In this document: positions 12,313 to 33,000 of the stretch, piece by piece
How the letters are laid out: the number at the start of each line of letters is the position of its first letter
Position numbering within the stretch: position 1 is the stretch's first letter
DNA from: Clavelina lepadiformis
Lineage: Eukaryota > Chordata > Ascidiacea > Aplousobranchia > Clavelinidae
Direction of reading: 5' to 3'
Assembly (NCBI RefSeq): GCF_947623445.1
Contig: NC_135241.1
Coordinates: 17,734,501 to 17,798,500, forward strand
DNA: 64,000 nt
Notes under the pieces: model-generated
The model's database searches: none
Told to the model about the DNA's origin: nothing
What the model saw: the letters and a program-made list of their open reading frames with translations, nothing else
Made by a program: the position numbers and the translations under genes

Positions 12313-15300
12313 ATCTCATTTTAACCGACATGGTGACTTGCGTTCAATTTTGGGGATAGGCTACCAGAATGTGACTTACAGTTCAGTAGAAGAGGCAGTA
12401 AACATGCTGCAGAATTAGCAATAGACAATTTACTGTAGTGACGTATGAACGTGATGCAATGAGACCATAGCACCGGTTGTTTTTATACCATAAATGTGCA
12501 GTTTTTACCCACCCCTGTTTTAGGCTCTAATTACAACTAAAGACATACCGACCCACAAAAGAGTTCTAAAGAGCAGTTCAGCGAGTGGAAAGCTTCTGGT
12601 TTTTGCATGGTATCAAACGTTGTCGTTGCCGCAATCAGGGTCGAAATCAAGTCAAGTCTTGGAAGAAATAACGCGAGTCATTTGGCAAACAAGGCTCGAG
12701 TCTACTCATTTTGTATCTAAAACCAAACCATACGGAAAGCAAAAATACCGTTTCTGTCAACAACAACCGTTTGGAATTTTTATAAAATTCCTTTGTTTTG
12801 CTACTCTGTACGCGTTTGTAACAACAAAAACTTCCATTTTAAATTAATTTTTGATGTGGTTGGAGAGAAAACAGAAAAAATTGTTTTACCTTAGCTGAAA
12901 CCTGATCAACGAGAACCGACTCGAGTCTGCTGAAATTATATATGCAATTTTATTGACTAGGACTGGAGACAAGTCTAGTCTTTGCAAAAAAGTTACTCGA
13001 GTCATTACGACTATAACAGCGATACTGGTAAGTAGAACGTTATACAATTTCCCCCTTAAGAAGAGGAAGCGACCTCGATTGTTGAGTCGGTCGATCCTTC
13101 AAAGGCTGCATTAGTTTTATGTAAATTTGCATTGGAGAATAACTGAAAGGCTTCGATGGTAAGGCAAGGTAAGGTTAAGGTTAAGATTTTAGCAACTGAG
13201 TCCTGAGAGTTTCATGGTAGCCCATATCACTGTATCAGCATCATGTTGAATGTTTGTTTCAAAATGAAGTCTCCGTCATGGGGAAGTTTGCAGGTTTCTT
13301 CTCTGTCGCTAGCGGCTGACTATTTACAAATTCACATCTCAAATGTGGACGGCAGCTATTCCTTTATGTACAGTAGTCACAATGTGAATTGACTTCTCGG
13401 TATGTTATACAAATTATTGTTAACGTGACAAGCGAAGTGCTAGAAGCGGTCCCAGGTCAATTCAAACCAAGCAAAGTAAATTCCTGTCAAGTTATAAAAT
13501 CCCGTTTATTCAAAAGGGCTAAAGACACAAGATTAGCAGATAAGAATTCAATTAACCGGGCAGTCGGGGCTTGAGTTGACCAGAAATGGTTTATTTAAGG
13601 TTTAAATTGATAGACAGACCAAAAGCTGCGCTGTAGTTTTTCAAGAAATGTATCGTTCGAATAAAATACAGTTTGAGAAAACTATAAGAAAGCGTTATAA
13701 TATAGGTTATTTGCAGTAGCAGTATTTGCATATAGTACGATTAAGATGTAGGCCTACTTCGAGAGTGGGATAAAGTATTGCTTGCAGGAGTAAAACGTAC
13801 GCGTATTTCAAGAGAATTATGCTTCTTGCGTTTGGAATATCGGCAAGCAAAGTCATAACCAAATCGTCAGGCTCGAGTCAAGTCAGGTCAATTTTATTTC
13901 AGGAGTTGAGTCATATCACTCATTTAGAAGTAGTGACTCGAGCCAAGTCGAATCCTTTATGGCGATTGTAATAGTGAATTATAATAATTTAGATAATTGG
14001 CGTTTTTAATACGTGATTGTGTGTTCTCTGGCTAGGAAAAATGTGCCTGTTGTATTACGTTGCTATACATTAGCTGTCCAGCTTAACTAGGCTATGACAC
14101 GGATCCGTGGGGTAGAGTAACCTGCTTTACAAGTGTTTCTGTTACTTTTAGAGTGTTACGAATTTAGAAGTGTTCTTGTGACATAGTTCTGTGACGTAAA
14201 TGGTGTTGTCAGATTGTTACTGTTTAGAAAGATGATATTCTGTGACACACCATATATATTGAACGGGTGGCCTTAGCTGATTGGATAGCAAAAGGATAAA
14301 CAGAATTGATCTTGGTTTAATCGTTCTTCTGATAAAAAGTTCTCTTTTGGGAAATCTAGTTTTATGAAAGGTCTAAATTCTTATATTCCGAAATGTAGTA
14401 GCAATTACATCCGAAAAAATTATCATGTTATTTCCACAAACACAATTTTCAGATAGACATACTTTTTAGTGTGTATAGTAACATTGGTTTGACGTTGACA
14501 TGCATATCAGTGGAGTCAGACTAACGAACAATCGATCAAGCAATAAGTAAATAAAACAAAAACCATCTAGTAAGAACACTGTCAGTTGGCACAGGCCACA
14601 GGGCAATTCAAAAATTAAAATACGTGTCAATCGAAACTCAAAGAATAACTTGTAATGAAATGATTGTTTATCGTTCCTTAGCCTGTAAAGACGACCACTT
14701 CAATTACAAAGTTTGTCTGTTGAATTGTAGTCCTCGATAATAAATGAGTCTCAGGTCGTTGTTTCGCTTCTCTTAATCTTAGAATCAATTGTACACCTCG
14801 ACAACTGTATAATCTGATTATATTTGAAGCTTCTTTGAACGAATACATCAAGATAGAACATTGTGACAGCAACAGCACAAAGACATGTTACGGCGTTGAA
14901 CGTAGAAACCAAAAAGGACTGAATAAATCAAAATGCACGCACAGGGGAAGCATCGATTACGTCACAAAGTGTTATGCTTCGCTGATTCGATAGACGAGAG
15001 TTCTATGTCGTACACAATTTTATATTACATTAATTGATATATTTATCACAAACTCGATAACTGGGGCTCGAACGGTGAGGAAATACCGCTAAGTTTAAGC
15101 CATTTGAAGACGTTTGTCAGTCCTAGGCTAAAGAGTAAGATTCCATATTATTTATGGTTATGATACCATTTAAAGTCTCTGTACCCGACAATTTTGTCCA
15201 TTACTAATTTCGCTATCGGTATGGGGCGCTAAAGGCGCATGGCAATTTGCAGACGGTAACCTGTAGGCATCAGTATCCTATAACCGTATAACGGTACAGC

Positions 15301-15414
15301 AGGTGAAGTATTATTGGCTGAACGGTAAATAAGAATCTAGAAATAGCTAAGTAACGGTAACGGCAAGCTCATTTTTACAATTAGAAACAAACTCATAGAC
15401 TGGTAAAATCGGCA
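12312..15414. other. Repeat-rich spacer between FANCE and ZFR
   Basis: I see no exons. CTCGAGTC-like octamers recur at about 12693, 12921, 12996, 13872 and 13937 (the last as ctcgagcc), often next to gtcaagtc, suggesting a degraded repeat of about 1.4 kb. A second repeat, 13975-14460, is annotated separately. An attacgtcac (CRE-like) motif lies near 14956, upstream of ZFR. Confidence 0.5.
13975..14460 (-). repeat. Copy A of a dispersed repeat, inverted relative to 58197-58640
   Basis: From aattggcg... and gtgttctctggctag (near 14024) to tatgaaagg (near 14370), the sequence matches the reverse complement of the 58 kb copy with scattered substitutions. The final part (about 14395-14455, atgtagtagcaattacatc) instead matches the other copy in direct orientation. 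No coding frame is present. Confidence 0.65.
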
Positions 15415-24243
<8,829 letters not shown>

Positions 24244-24442
24244 AACTGACCCCGATGGGCTGCTTCAACACACAGGACATTTGTTAATCTCACTTTGTGT
24301 TTGTTGTTTTATGTCAGTTATCTTCATGCTTACTATAGGCGTGGTAGTGGGTAAAACAATTGTTCTTTTTATTTCTACAAGTTTTAATTGCATGCCATGT
24401 AATTGTAATACTGCCGGAAGGAATTTGTTCTTTTACACGAGT

Positions 24443-24448
24443 AATAAA
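24443..24448 (+). terminator. Polyadenylation signal of ZFR
   Basis: An AATAAA lies 200 bases after the ZFR stop codon and about 150 bases before the opposing signal of FAM81, as expected for convergent genes. Confidence 0.55.
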
Positions 24449-24594
24449 ACAGCATGAGTGACAACATTAACAACAGATTTACTCAGAAGGCTTTTAGGGA
24501 AACATAATAAATGCGAACAGGCATGCACTCATGGACCACTTACTGTGAAAGAAAGAAATGAACAAAGCCTAAATTAGATGGGGCTTGGAAAACG

Positions 24595-24600
24595 TTTATT
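24595..24600 (-). terminator. Polyadenylation signal of the FAM81 gene
   Basis: TTTATT on the plus strand (AATAAA on the minus) lies 140 bases beyond the FAM81 stop codon. Confidence 0.5.
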
Positions 24601-24739
24601 ATATACATATAAAAGCAACTAGTTTTTTTCTAGGTTCACAAAACACATGTGTACAGGTAAGTGTAAAACGGCAATTTTTAAAGTGCTGTTAATGACAAAA
24701 TTGCACAAAAAGGTGGACAGAAACATAATCTGACAATAT

Positions 24740-27700
24740 TTAAATAAGGACCACCATCTTTTTTACGTTGGTTAATTCTCTTGACAACTCATCCTTGACC
24801 AGTTTTACCTTTCCATTTACCAACCTGTTGGTGGTATTGATGCTTTCTTTCACGGATTCAAAACCATCTCGATATTCATTTTTAAGCCTTTTGAATTCAG
24901 TCTCCATATGAGCATTGAGTTTGTCAATTCTGAAATGTAATAGCAAAACTACTGATCTAGTCCACAATGAACAAACAAGGTGAACAAGTTTAGTACCTTT
25001 TTAGTGCATCATCTTTATGTGCTTTTTGGTTAACCTCTTCACAACATTTTTTGCATTCCTCCCGGCATTCTTCAATGGATCGTTGTAGAGACTCCATGCG
25101 CTCCAGCATCTTGCTTTCAAAGTTTTCCTGCAAGTTTTTCAATAAAATTAAACAACACTGAAAATATTGTAAGATTGGCTCTTGTAAGATAAAGTGATTT
25201 TATTAGAATGTGCCCAATGGACCAACGATGCAGATGTAAATCACATGATTACCTGTTTAGTTTGAGCCTTTGATGCATTCATTTCAACTATTTGTATTAA
25301 CTGCTGCTCGATTCTTAACCTTTCAGACTCAGCCCATCGCTTGTTACTTTCCATTGTTAATCGGATGTCTTCTAAAATATGCTGTAACAATTATGTTCTC
25401 TATTAAAGAACATAATGGAAACTACAACAATAGAAATATAATAGCTCAAGTCATCAAAATGACTCAAAATGCAGTGGTTTAATGCAATGAACAATCACCA
25501 GTACGATAATTACTTTTATTCTTGAATCTATCACTTCCATCTGCTGATCACTGTCTCCTTTAATGGTCCTTATTTTACCTTCTTGTTCAGTTAGTAAATA
25601 ATCCATGCGTTTTGTCAATTCTATTATCTGTAAGGCAAGAAATCAGTAAAAATTCGGTTGAACCCAATTTGCTTCATAAAACTTAAAAATTTCAGTGACT
25701 TCTTTTTCCATTTGCTCTGCTTTACTCTTGTTGTTGTCAGCAGCTTGTTTCAGTCTGTCTGTCTCCAGCTGTGATGTCGTTGTTACTAAGCGGACATCAT
25801 GTGCAAGCTGAGAAATTGATGTGTCACATCTGTAAATTTTACAATGAAAACTAAAGGTTATAAAATATAAGATATTCAACATGGACCAGATACCAGTAAT
25901 TTCTGTCGTTTGCGCAATCTATGCTCAGCAGTTGGGAGCCTGAATATGTACCTTCACTCAACAATTCAATAAAAACTTTAAAAACGTTCACACCTGACAA
26001 CTCTGCCTCTTAAATCAGCAACACCTGCTTGCGCAAGACTTCCAACATTTCTTGTTTGTAAACTTGCATCCTGCACGTGTGAGTCACGCAAAGCAATCTG
26101 TAAAGTGATTAAATTAGATAAAATGCAAAGTTTGAAACAGCACAATTATACATCAAAACATTTGCAAAAAATCACGTCTAGTTTTAATCTATCCTTGGCT
26201 CATTTATATCAAAATGTAAGTATGGTTTTGCAAAATGGTATTTTAGAATTACAGCAGTATGTGAGATTACTCTCCTGTAAATGGTTACATGCCTCAGGAT
26301 CCCAAAAGAAACGATTAACTTAAGGTTAATTAGGATAGGTCATAGATTAGAATTTGGGTAATATAAGATAAACTGATTTTAACATCATAGATAAGCTTAT
26401 GTTAGTGAAACAGATAGTTGCTTTAAATGTCTTACTTCGTACTTCACTGTTTCCAAGTCTCGACTTAGTTGTTTTACAGTGCTTGTGATAGTTCGAATAT
26501 GTTCATGCCAAAGTTGCTGCAATGCAGCATCCATTCCTGTTGGTCGAAATTTTTCTGTCAACTGTTCCTTCAGCTATGTACCAATATTAAAAACATGATA
26601 TGTGAAAATGGGCAGTATAGCCTATTAGCCTTTAGAAAACAAATGTAACTTGCATAAAATAAGTGTAAAACAAAATTGAAATTATGTCCACGCACCTCAT
26701 ACGCCTTTTCAACAAGTGCCTGAGTTGTTTTTTCCTGTTGCCAAATGCGATCCTCCAAATTGTTTATTTTGCGACGATTTTTAGGTGAACTTCAAAGAAA
26801 GAATACTATTTCATTTGTGTGCAGCATAAAAAATTACTGTATCATAATCTTTATCCTCATTCTGAAGAAAAATTATGATAGCTTACTAGGATGTTTGTGC
26901 TTATCTCAAACCTTGCTAGTCATAAAGCATCAAATTAAGACTGCTTGCAATTAATGGAAATATGGGAACTGTGGTACCAACTTCCAAGTAAACACTTCAA
27001 TCAAAGTAGTTGTGTAAGTAAATTTAACTTTTTCATGACAAGTTTAATAATTTTCAAGGTAGAAAAGAAAAACAGAACTGATGTCAAGATTTTTTGTTAT
27101 GCATGAGCTGTTGTTATGTATTTTTGTTGGCAGTGGTGGTTTAAAAACGTACTTTTATGGTTGGTCTTTTAAAAAAATGTGGGTAATGGTGATAACTTGT
27201 CGAAGCTGTCATCAAGCTGGCATTTCATACGCAGGTAGTGAAAAGTGAGTTTCATTTTTTATCACAAACCAGTGGTACAATCATGACAACTTTTTAAGAG
27301 TGCGACATTTGGGATCTTTGGAACAGTGTCCTTGGGGTACTATAAGCAAATAATTTATATTGATCAAATTATGATTAGGCTATAATTCATAATGATGAGA
27401 AAAAAGTAACAAGACACTCAGCAATTAGTGTTGATACGACAACCAGTCAGTACTTTATTATGACATTTTGGTATGTTCATTATAACATAACAAAGCATCT
27501 GTTTGAGAATGACAAAACACTTCAAATTAAAAAAATTTCCGTTATCATAATCATTAGCTGTTTACATGCATTTCGGTAGGTGATTTGTCGAAACCGATTT
27601 AAACTTGTTTTTGAGTCGTAGAAATTTTAGATAAATCGTAGTCAAGTTGACAAGCTTCTATTGTTCCATTGTCCAGTTTGACTTGTAACTTTAGACCAAT

Positions 27701-28480
27701 TAGTATTCTATTACATGTTTGTTCATATTACGTTGATCAACGTATTTTATTTTTTTACTGCGTTTGTACATCTGCTAACAGCTAATGGAAGAAAATCTTC
27801 TAAAAATATAGGTTTGTCTCTTATAAAAACACAATATTAGGAATATGGTAACTTGCACCAGGATTTAATTGCTGTGTGCTGCAAGCATACTGATAATTGT
27901 ACTACTCTAATACAAAATAAAATGTTTAGCTGGTAATGGTTGCTATGAGTTTAAAAAACTATTCGTTTCCATTTTTAAATATAATCTTTCTCAATTTATA
28001 CAATAAAGAACAAGATTAATAAAGGATGTACAGTAATAAGCTAGCATTAGCAACATCAACATTACAACATATATATATTAATCTTAGTTTTTTCAAACTC
28101 TTGCAGCTCCACAAACAAGTAGTACATGATTTCATTTGCACCTGCATACTTTCATGCTTTGGTAACTAGTGTTGACCGCATAGCGTCGGTCACAGACTCT
28201 CAGTGGACATGCAGTCCAACAAACCATAGTTTGCGAAGAAATGTTTAGCGCATTACGATGCTGTATAACTGGTCTGTTAGCCTATGGTAAATAAACTATC
28301 GATAGTTACAGTGTGACGTTTCATAAGAAACTTTATCTAGCCTAGCTAGCTTTGCATGTATAGTCCTGGCTACAAATGGCTGATGTGATGAAGTATGAAC
28401 AACCTGTGTAATATAGCTTCTCACCGTTGTACAACAATAGTTGATCCGCGATCTTTGTACACTTCCACTATATCGGACAT
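24740..28480 (-). CDS. FAM81: FAM81-family coiled-coil protein
   Basis: Homologue of vertebrate FAM81A/B, coiled-coil proteins of poorly defined role. Nine exons, read on the minus strand: 28480-28425, 26789-26696, 26573-26436, 26097-25994, 25829-25664, 25627-25514, 25381-25253, 25127-24997, 24929-24740. They total 373 residues (human FAM81A is 368) and all phases close. Family matches: LEDRIWQQEKTTQALVEKAY near residue 30, HIRTITSTVKQLSRDLE, then GVADLRGRVVRCDTSISQL, then RWAESERLRIEQQL. Nearly the whole protein after residue 30 is predicted by eye to be heptad-rich helix with Glu/Lys/Gln bias. Exon 1 encodes MSDIVEVYKDRGSTIVVQ and is 1.6 kb upstream; it is chosen because its phase-2 donor matches the acceptor before TCACCTAAA. 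The donor at 25664 (TGG followed by gttcaa) is weak but is the one that keeps the frame. Tail to tail with ZFR. Confidence 0.92.
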
Positions 28481-30052
28481 GTCGTGGTGGAAATCAGTTG
28501 GAAATACTGTTCATTTAATACCGAACAGTGTAACTTGATTCTTAGCAAAAGTATTCTTCGACGCGTCAGCCAAAATAGATTACAGAAACATTGCACACTG
28601 TTGCTATTGCAAGGTATGTCATCAATCTCGATGTTTATGACACTTGGTGTGATTAAATGTAGCTGTTATAAAAACACTGGGAGAAATCCATTTTGCCATA
28701 ATGTTCATCATGGTCAATCCAAGTCATCTCACAACCCTTAACTTTAACAGCCAGCATCTCAAAATATAATGAATATTCGTGGGATAATGGTAAAATTTTT
28801 TATGAAAAACAAACTTAACTGATGGAATATTATAAAAACTTTCCAAGACACAAAAATTTGTCCAAGTCGTGTTTTTGCATTCACTGACTGCGAATTAACG
28901 TTGAGATTGACCTGACCTATTTTTACATGGGCAGTTTTCCGTTATTACACATGTATGGTTGGGTTGACTATGCGTGATATCAACAGTATAGATCTGAAGC
29001 TTGTTTTTTCTATTCCAATTCAAAAATTGAAATTGCTTCCACAATTGAGTTTGAGATCCGCTTGAATGCTTTCCAGAATTTTCACTCAATGTTATCTAGA
29101 GTTTTATGGCTCGTTGCCAAAAAAAAGTCCCTTTGGTTTTTAATGTTTTATCATTACTTGAAAGATGAGGATAAGATACACTCCTTCAAGTAAGTAAGTT
29201 AAAAGTAGTTTCAGAATTCCTATTTTCCCTTTTGCGTTCGTGTTTAATATGATGTTAAAATTGGCCAACTGGTTTTTTTTTTATTTAAGCGCTATATGTT
29301 TAAGATTAAGTAGGCCTATAAGTTCCCATAAGCACGGTAATATGAAGGGGGTTAAGTTATATCTGCATGGTGTTGTACCCTTATGTAGTGACTAGTGAGT
29401 ATGTAAAAAATAACGTATATATAAAGTTAAGAATAAAAATCGTTGTCACATAACGCCGTACACGAATTTGTTAGAACTTAGGTCAAAGACGCATGAATAG
29501 CGAATTCCTGGGCCCATTTTGGCCCACTTGGTTAGCCAGAAAAAATACGAAGCCATATATCTGACAAAGGTAATGCTTTCAGCTAATTCCGAAAGTTGGA
29601 TGAACACTTACCGTTTCTAAAGTGCTACTACTCAAATAACTACTTCAGTCTTGAGGTATTTTTAATGTCTGTTGTAAGGAGCGTTTTACGTACTGAGTTC
29701 CTATAAATATGTGGCGGCCACAGTGCCACCACGCAGTGTTTTTGTCTTTTGGACATATTACTTTAAATCGTGTCTGCATTGATTAATGCTACGCGTGGCA
29801 TTTGCTCGCTATATATATCGTGGGTACTTGTTGTTCAAGCAGACGAGTTCAACAATACAAGTTGGATACGTAAGAGTCTGGACTGTTCAAGTAGGTTACG
29901 CTCGGGACAGCTCGTGCTCATGGGAAGAAACGCATAACTTTCCGAGCGCCGCAAATGTATCACACGAGGAGTGACATTGGCAAAGTATTGTCTGTACAAA
30001 GCGTTTGTTTCCATGTGTGGTATTTTTATTTTCTATGTTTCACGGGAATCTT
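28481..30052. other. Spacer between FAM81 and the ORC3 3' end
   Basis: I see no exons or clear repeats. The FAM81 promoter should lie just right of 28480, since that gene reads leftward. Short open frames here (for example 29786-29974) match nothing I know. Confidence 0.45.
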
Positions 30053-30058
30053 TTTATT
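30053..30058 (-). terminator. Polyadenylation signal of ORC3
   Basis: AATAAA on the minus strand lies 34 bases past the ORC3 stop codon, with a second one at 30030-30025. Confidence 0.55.
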
Positions 30059-30091
30059 TTGAATGTCATCACGAAATAACAATTCAACGTC

Positions 30092-33000
30092 TCAAGTATG
30101 GGACCATGTAAGACGTTGAACATGGTCTGTCTTTTTCTTCGTGGGCTTTATAAAGCCTAGGAATTGAAGTTCTGATACTGCTTTTATAAATCTTGCCCTG
30201 CAGAAAATAAAACTTGAAGAATACAGGGAACTCTAAGCATTCTAATACTGTATAGTCCAAAATCCAATGTCACAGTGCTCGTTTCCAACATCTCACACAA
30301 CATAACTTACTGTGTGATGTCATCAACATCATCAGATTCTTCATGTTCATTCTCTTTATCTTCTCTTTGTGAAGTCACGACTGTTTGGAAAGCCATAAGC
30401 CAATCATAGAGATTAATAATGTTTCCAGATTCATTATGAAGTTTATACGCAACGCATATATCTGGTGCGTTGGACGGAATTACTCCAGATGCTGCAGTCT
30501 CAAGAGACGCAACCTGGCACAATACAAAATGAGATGTTATTACACAGACTGATACAAGTTTTTAAAATTTCCAACATACTTTTAGGTAAAAACCAAGGGG
30601 CAAAATACAATTTTTAATTAGATTTATTTTGTTGCAAATTCGTTTAGTATAGAATAAATGAGAAACAGAGAATAGCAATGTGAGGGCACATGACTTTTAC
30701 CAACTTGTAAATATTGATAAGGATCAGACAAAGCTGTTTGGATAGAGAGTCTTGGTGCAGCAACAATATGCCTTCTTATCGTGGCAGAAGAATCAAAGTA
30801 AAACACTTCATACAACGGAAAGGATTTCACTTTTCGCAAATGGTACCTGAAAAACATGAATATAAACTGATGTGCTTTATCAAGCTTGAAACCTTCAGTG
30901 GTGAAATGCTTACTCATAAAATTTCCGGAGGAAAGTCAGCGCTTCCTCGCGTAGTTTTTCATATTTTGTCATCTTTTTCACTCTCTTTTTTTCAGCCTTT
31001 GCTCTAAGTCGCTGTGATAGTCGAAACAATGTGTACTAACTATAAGCAGTAAGTGTGCCAAAACAGTTTTTTGTATATCTTAACAAAATACTTCTTGAAG
31101 TTGATAGGCATATTTCACTGTCTCTAGTTGTTCTTCTCTGTCTTCAGTATTTTCATTCATTTCGACTTCATCTAAGTAGGTTATAGCAATATGAAATAAA
31201 AAACTGCACAACTTATGTGCTGTCCTGGGTTGAACTGCTTTAACGCCATACAATTTCACAAGCACACAACAGCTGTGATGAAAACTCAAAAAAGAATATC
31301 TAGTAACTTCAATAAACTTTACCATTTTCGCCAATACTTTTTAAGCTGTTGATTAAATATTTTATTCTAGAACATGCTGTAGAAAAATGCAATTCATCCT
31401 GTGATGAGTCAGAAGAAAGTTCTGATAACTGGAGTGGCTTGAGACAAGACTCAAGCCTTTCAATTAGCTGGTCACGTGATGAAACCTACATAATAAATGA
31501 TAATTTCTGAATACTATGCCATAAACTACTTTTAAATTGCGTCAACAGAAAGAAGGATTATTAGTATAAGAGATTTTCAGTTATGAATTTCAGAATTATG
31601 CGTCAGAACATGAAAAAAATTCGTTTTTAGCTGGTGTCGAAACAACCACCACTACTGATATAAAAAATTACAGTATCTTAATTAAAACGCTTACCTTTAA
31701 GATCGTGAAAGCTTGTTGAAAGCCATCATGTTTTGTTAGTTCTGTGCGAAAGCATGAGCAATAGAGTTCTCGAATCTAGACATTTCAAATTGCATGTCTG
31801 TTTATGACTAAGTAAATCACGAGTACAGAGCTATCAAAAACTGAGTAATATAATTAGCATGAACTTGAAAAGGTATTAGAAACATCTAAAAGGCATTAGC
31901 TTATACATAGCCTATCCTACAATTATCAAGCACGAAAAACCTGTTTCCCCATTGGATAATGAGGTAATGTTGCTGTAAAAGCATGCAAGCTTCTTAGAGC
32001 AGAAAAATAAAAATTATGGAATTGATGCAGATCTTCCAACAGTTTTGCAACCAAGGCCTTCATACAAAAAGATAATAATGGTTAAAATCAAATGCTATTT
32101 TATTAGGAAATAAGCAAAGTATGATCAGATACCTTACCAAAGTATACCTTAAACTTTGTTCCATCTTTTATGCATTTTTGCTTGTCAGCTTTTAGTGATG
32201 CTAAGTGCCTGCAAAATCATAAAAATGCAGTGTACAAAAATATTTAAGCATATTCAATAAATAATTGATAACTAATGTCAAAATTGACTATTATTTAAAG
32301 CTTATAGTTCACCTTTTCATAGATTCTATTTTTTTGAATTCCTTAAGTTCATTTTTCTTCAAGTTGCAAATCATGTCAATCGATTCTTGGAGAGACGCAC
32401 AGCAGGCAATGCTGGCAGACTAAAACAATTTAACATGTAAAATGAAATTAATATTATAAATATTACTAATGGCAGTAAGTTACCTGTTCATAAAAATGTT
32501 CCATCACACAAAATTTTAACGTATGTAGAAAGTTTGCAATTGAAAAGTCGTGGCATAAAAAAACATCTAGGATAAGCTGAAAGCACTTTCCGCTCAGTTT
32601 AAATGGATGTTGTGAAGTCAAAAGTATCTGAAACAAAATAGATGATACATAAAAAAGCAGCTGAACCAGATGCACATATGGACTTCTCATTTACCCTGTC
32701 AATAATAAGAGCAAGATGTGAGGAAGCAGATGGAGCATGAAACCTCTCAACCGAAAGATGAACTATAGCTGAATGGGGAAGAAGACGTTGTGATACATCC
32801 GACCATGATGTAGCAATGCCAAACACAAAAACAATCGGTAGACGTTGTGCATGAAAACTATATTTAAAGCAAACATAATGAAACCGAGCCAAAAAATAGA
32901 TGTAGATAAATATGATTACATACCATTACTCATCATACTGTAAATATATGTCAAGGTAATTTTATGAAGTTTTAAAAACACTAAACACTAGAAGCTATAG

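Noticed and set aside
30307..30522. ORC3 ending at the stop codon at 30307
   Set aside because: A strong donor (gtaagt) precedes it, and the conserved winged-helix end is encoded by the exon at 30197-30092 in matching phase.
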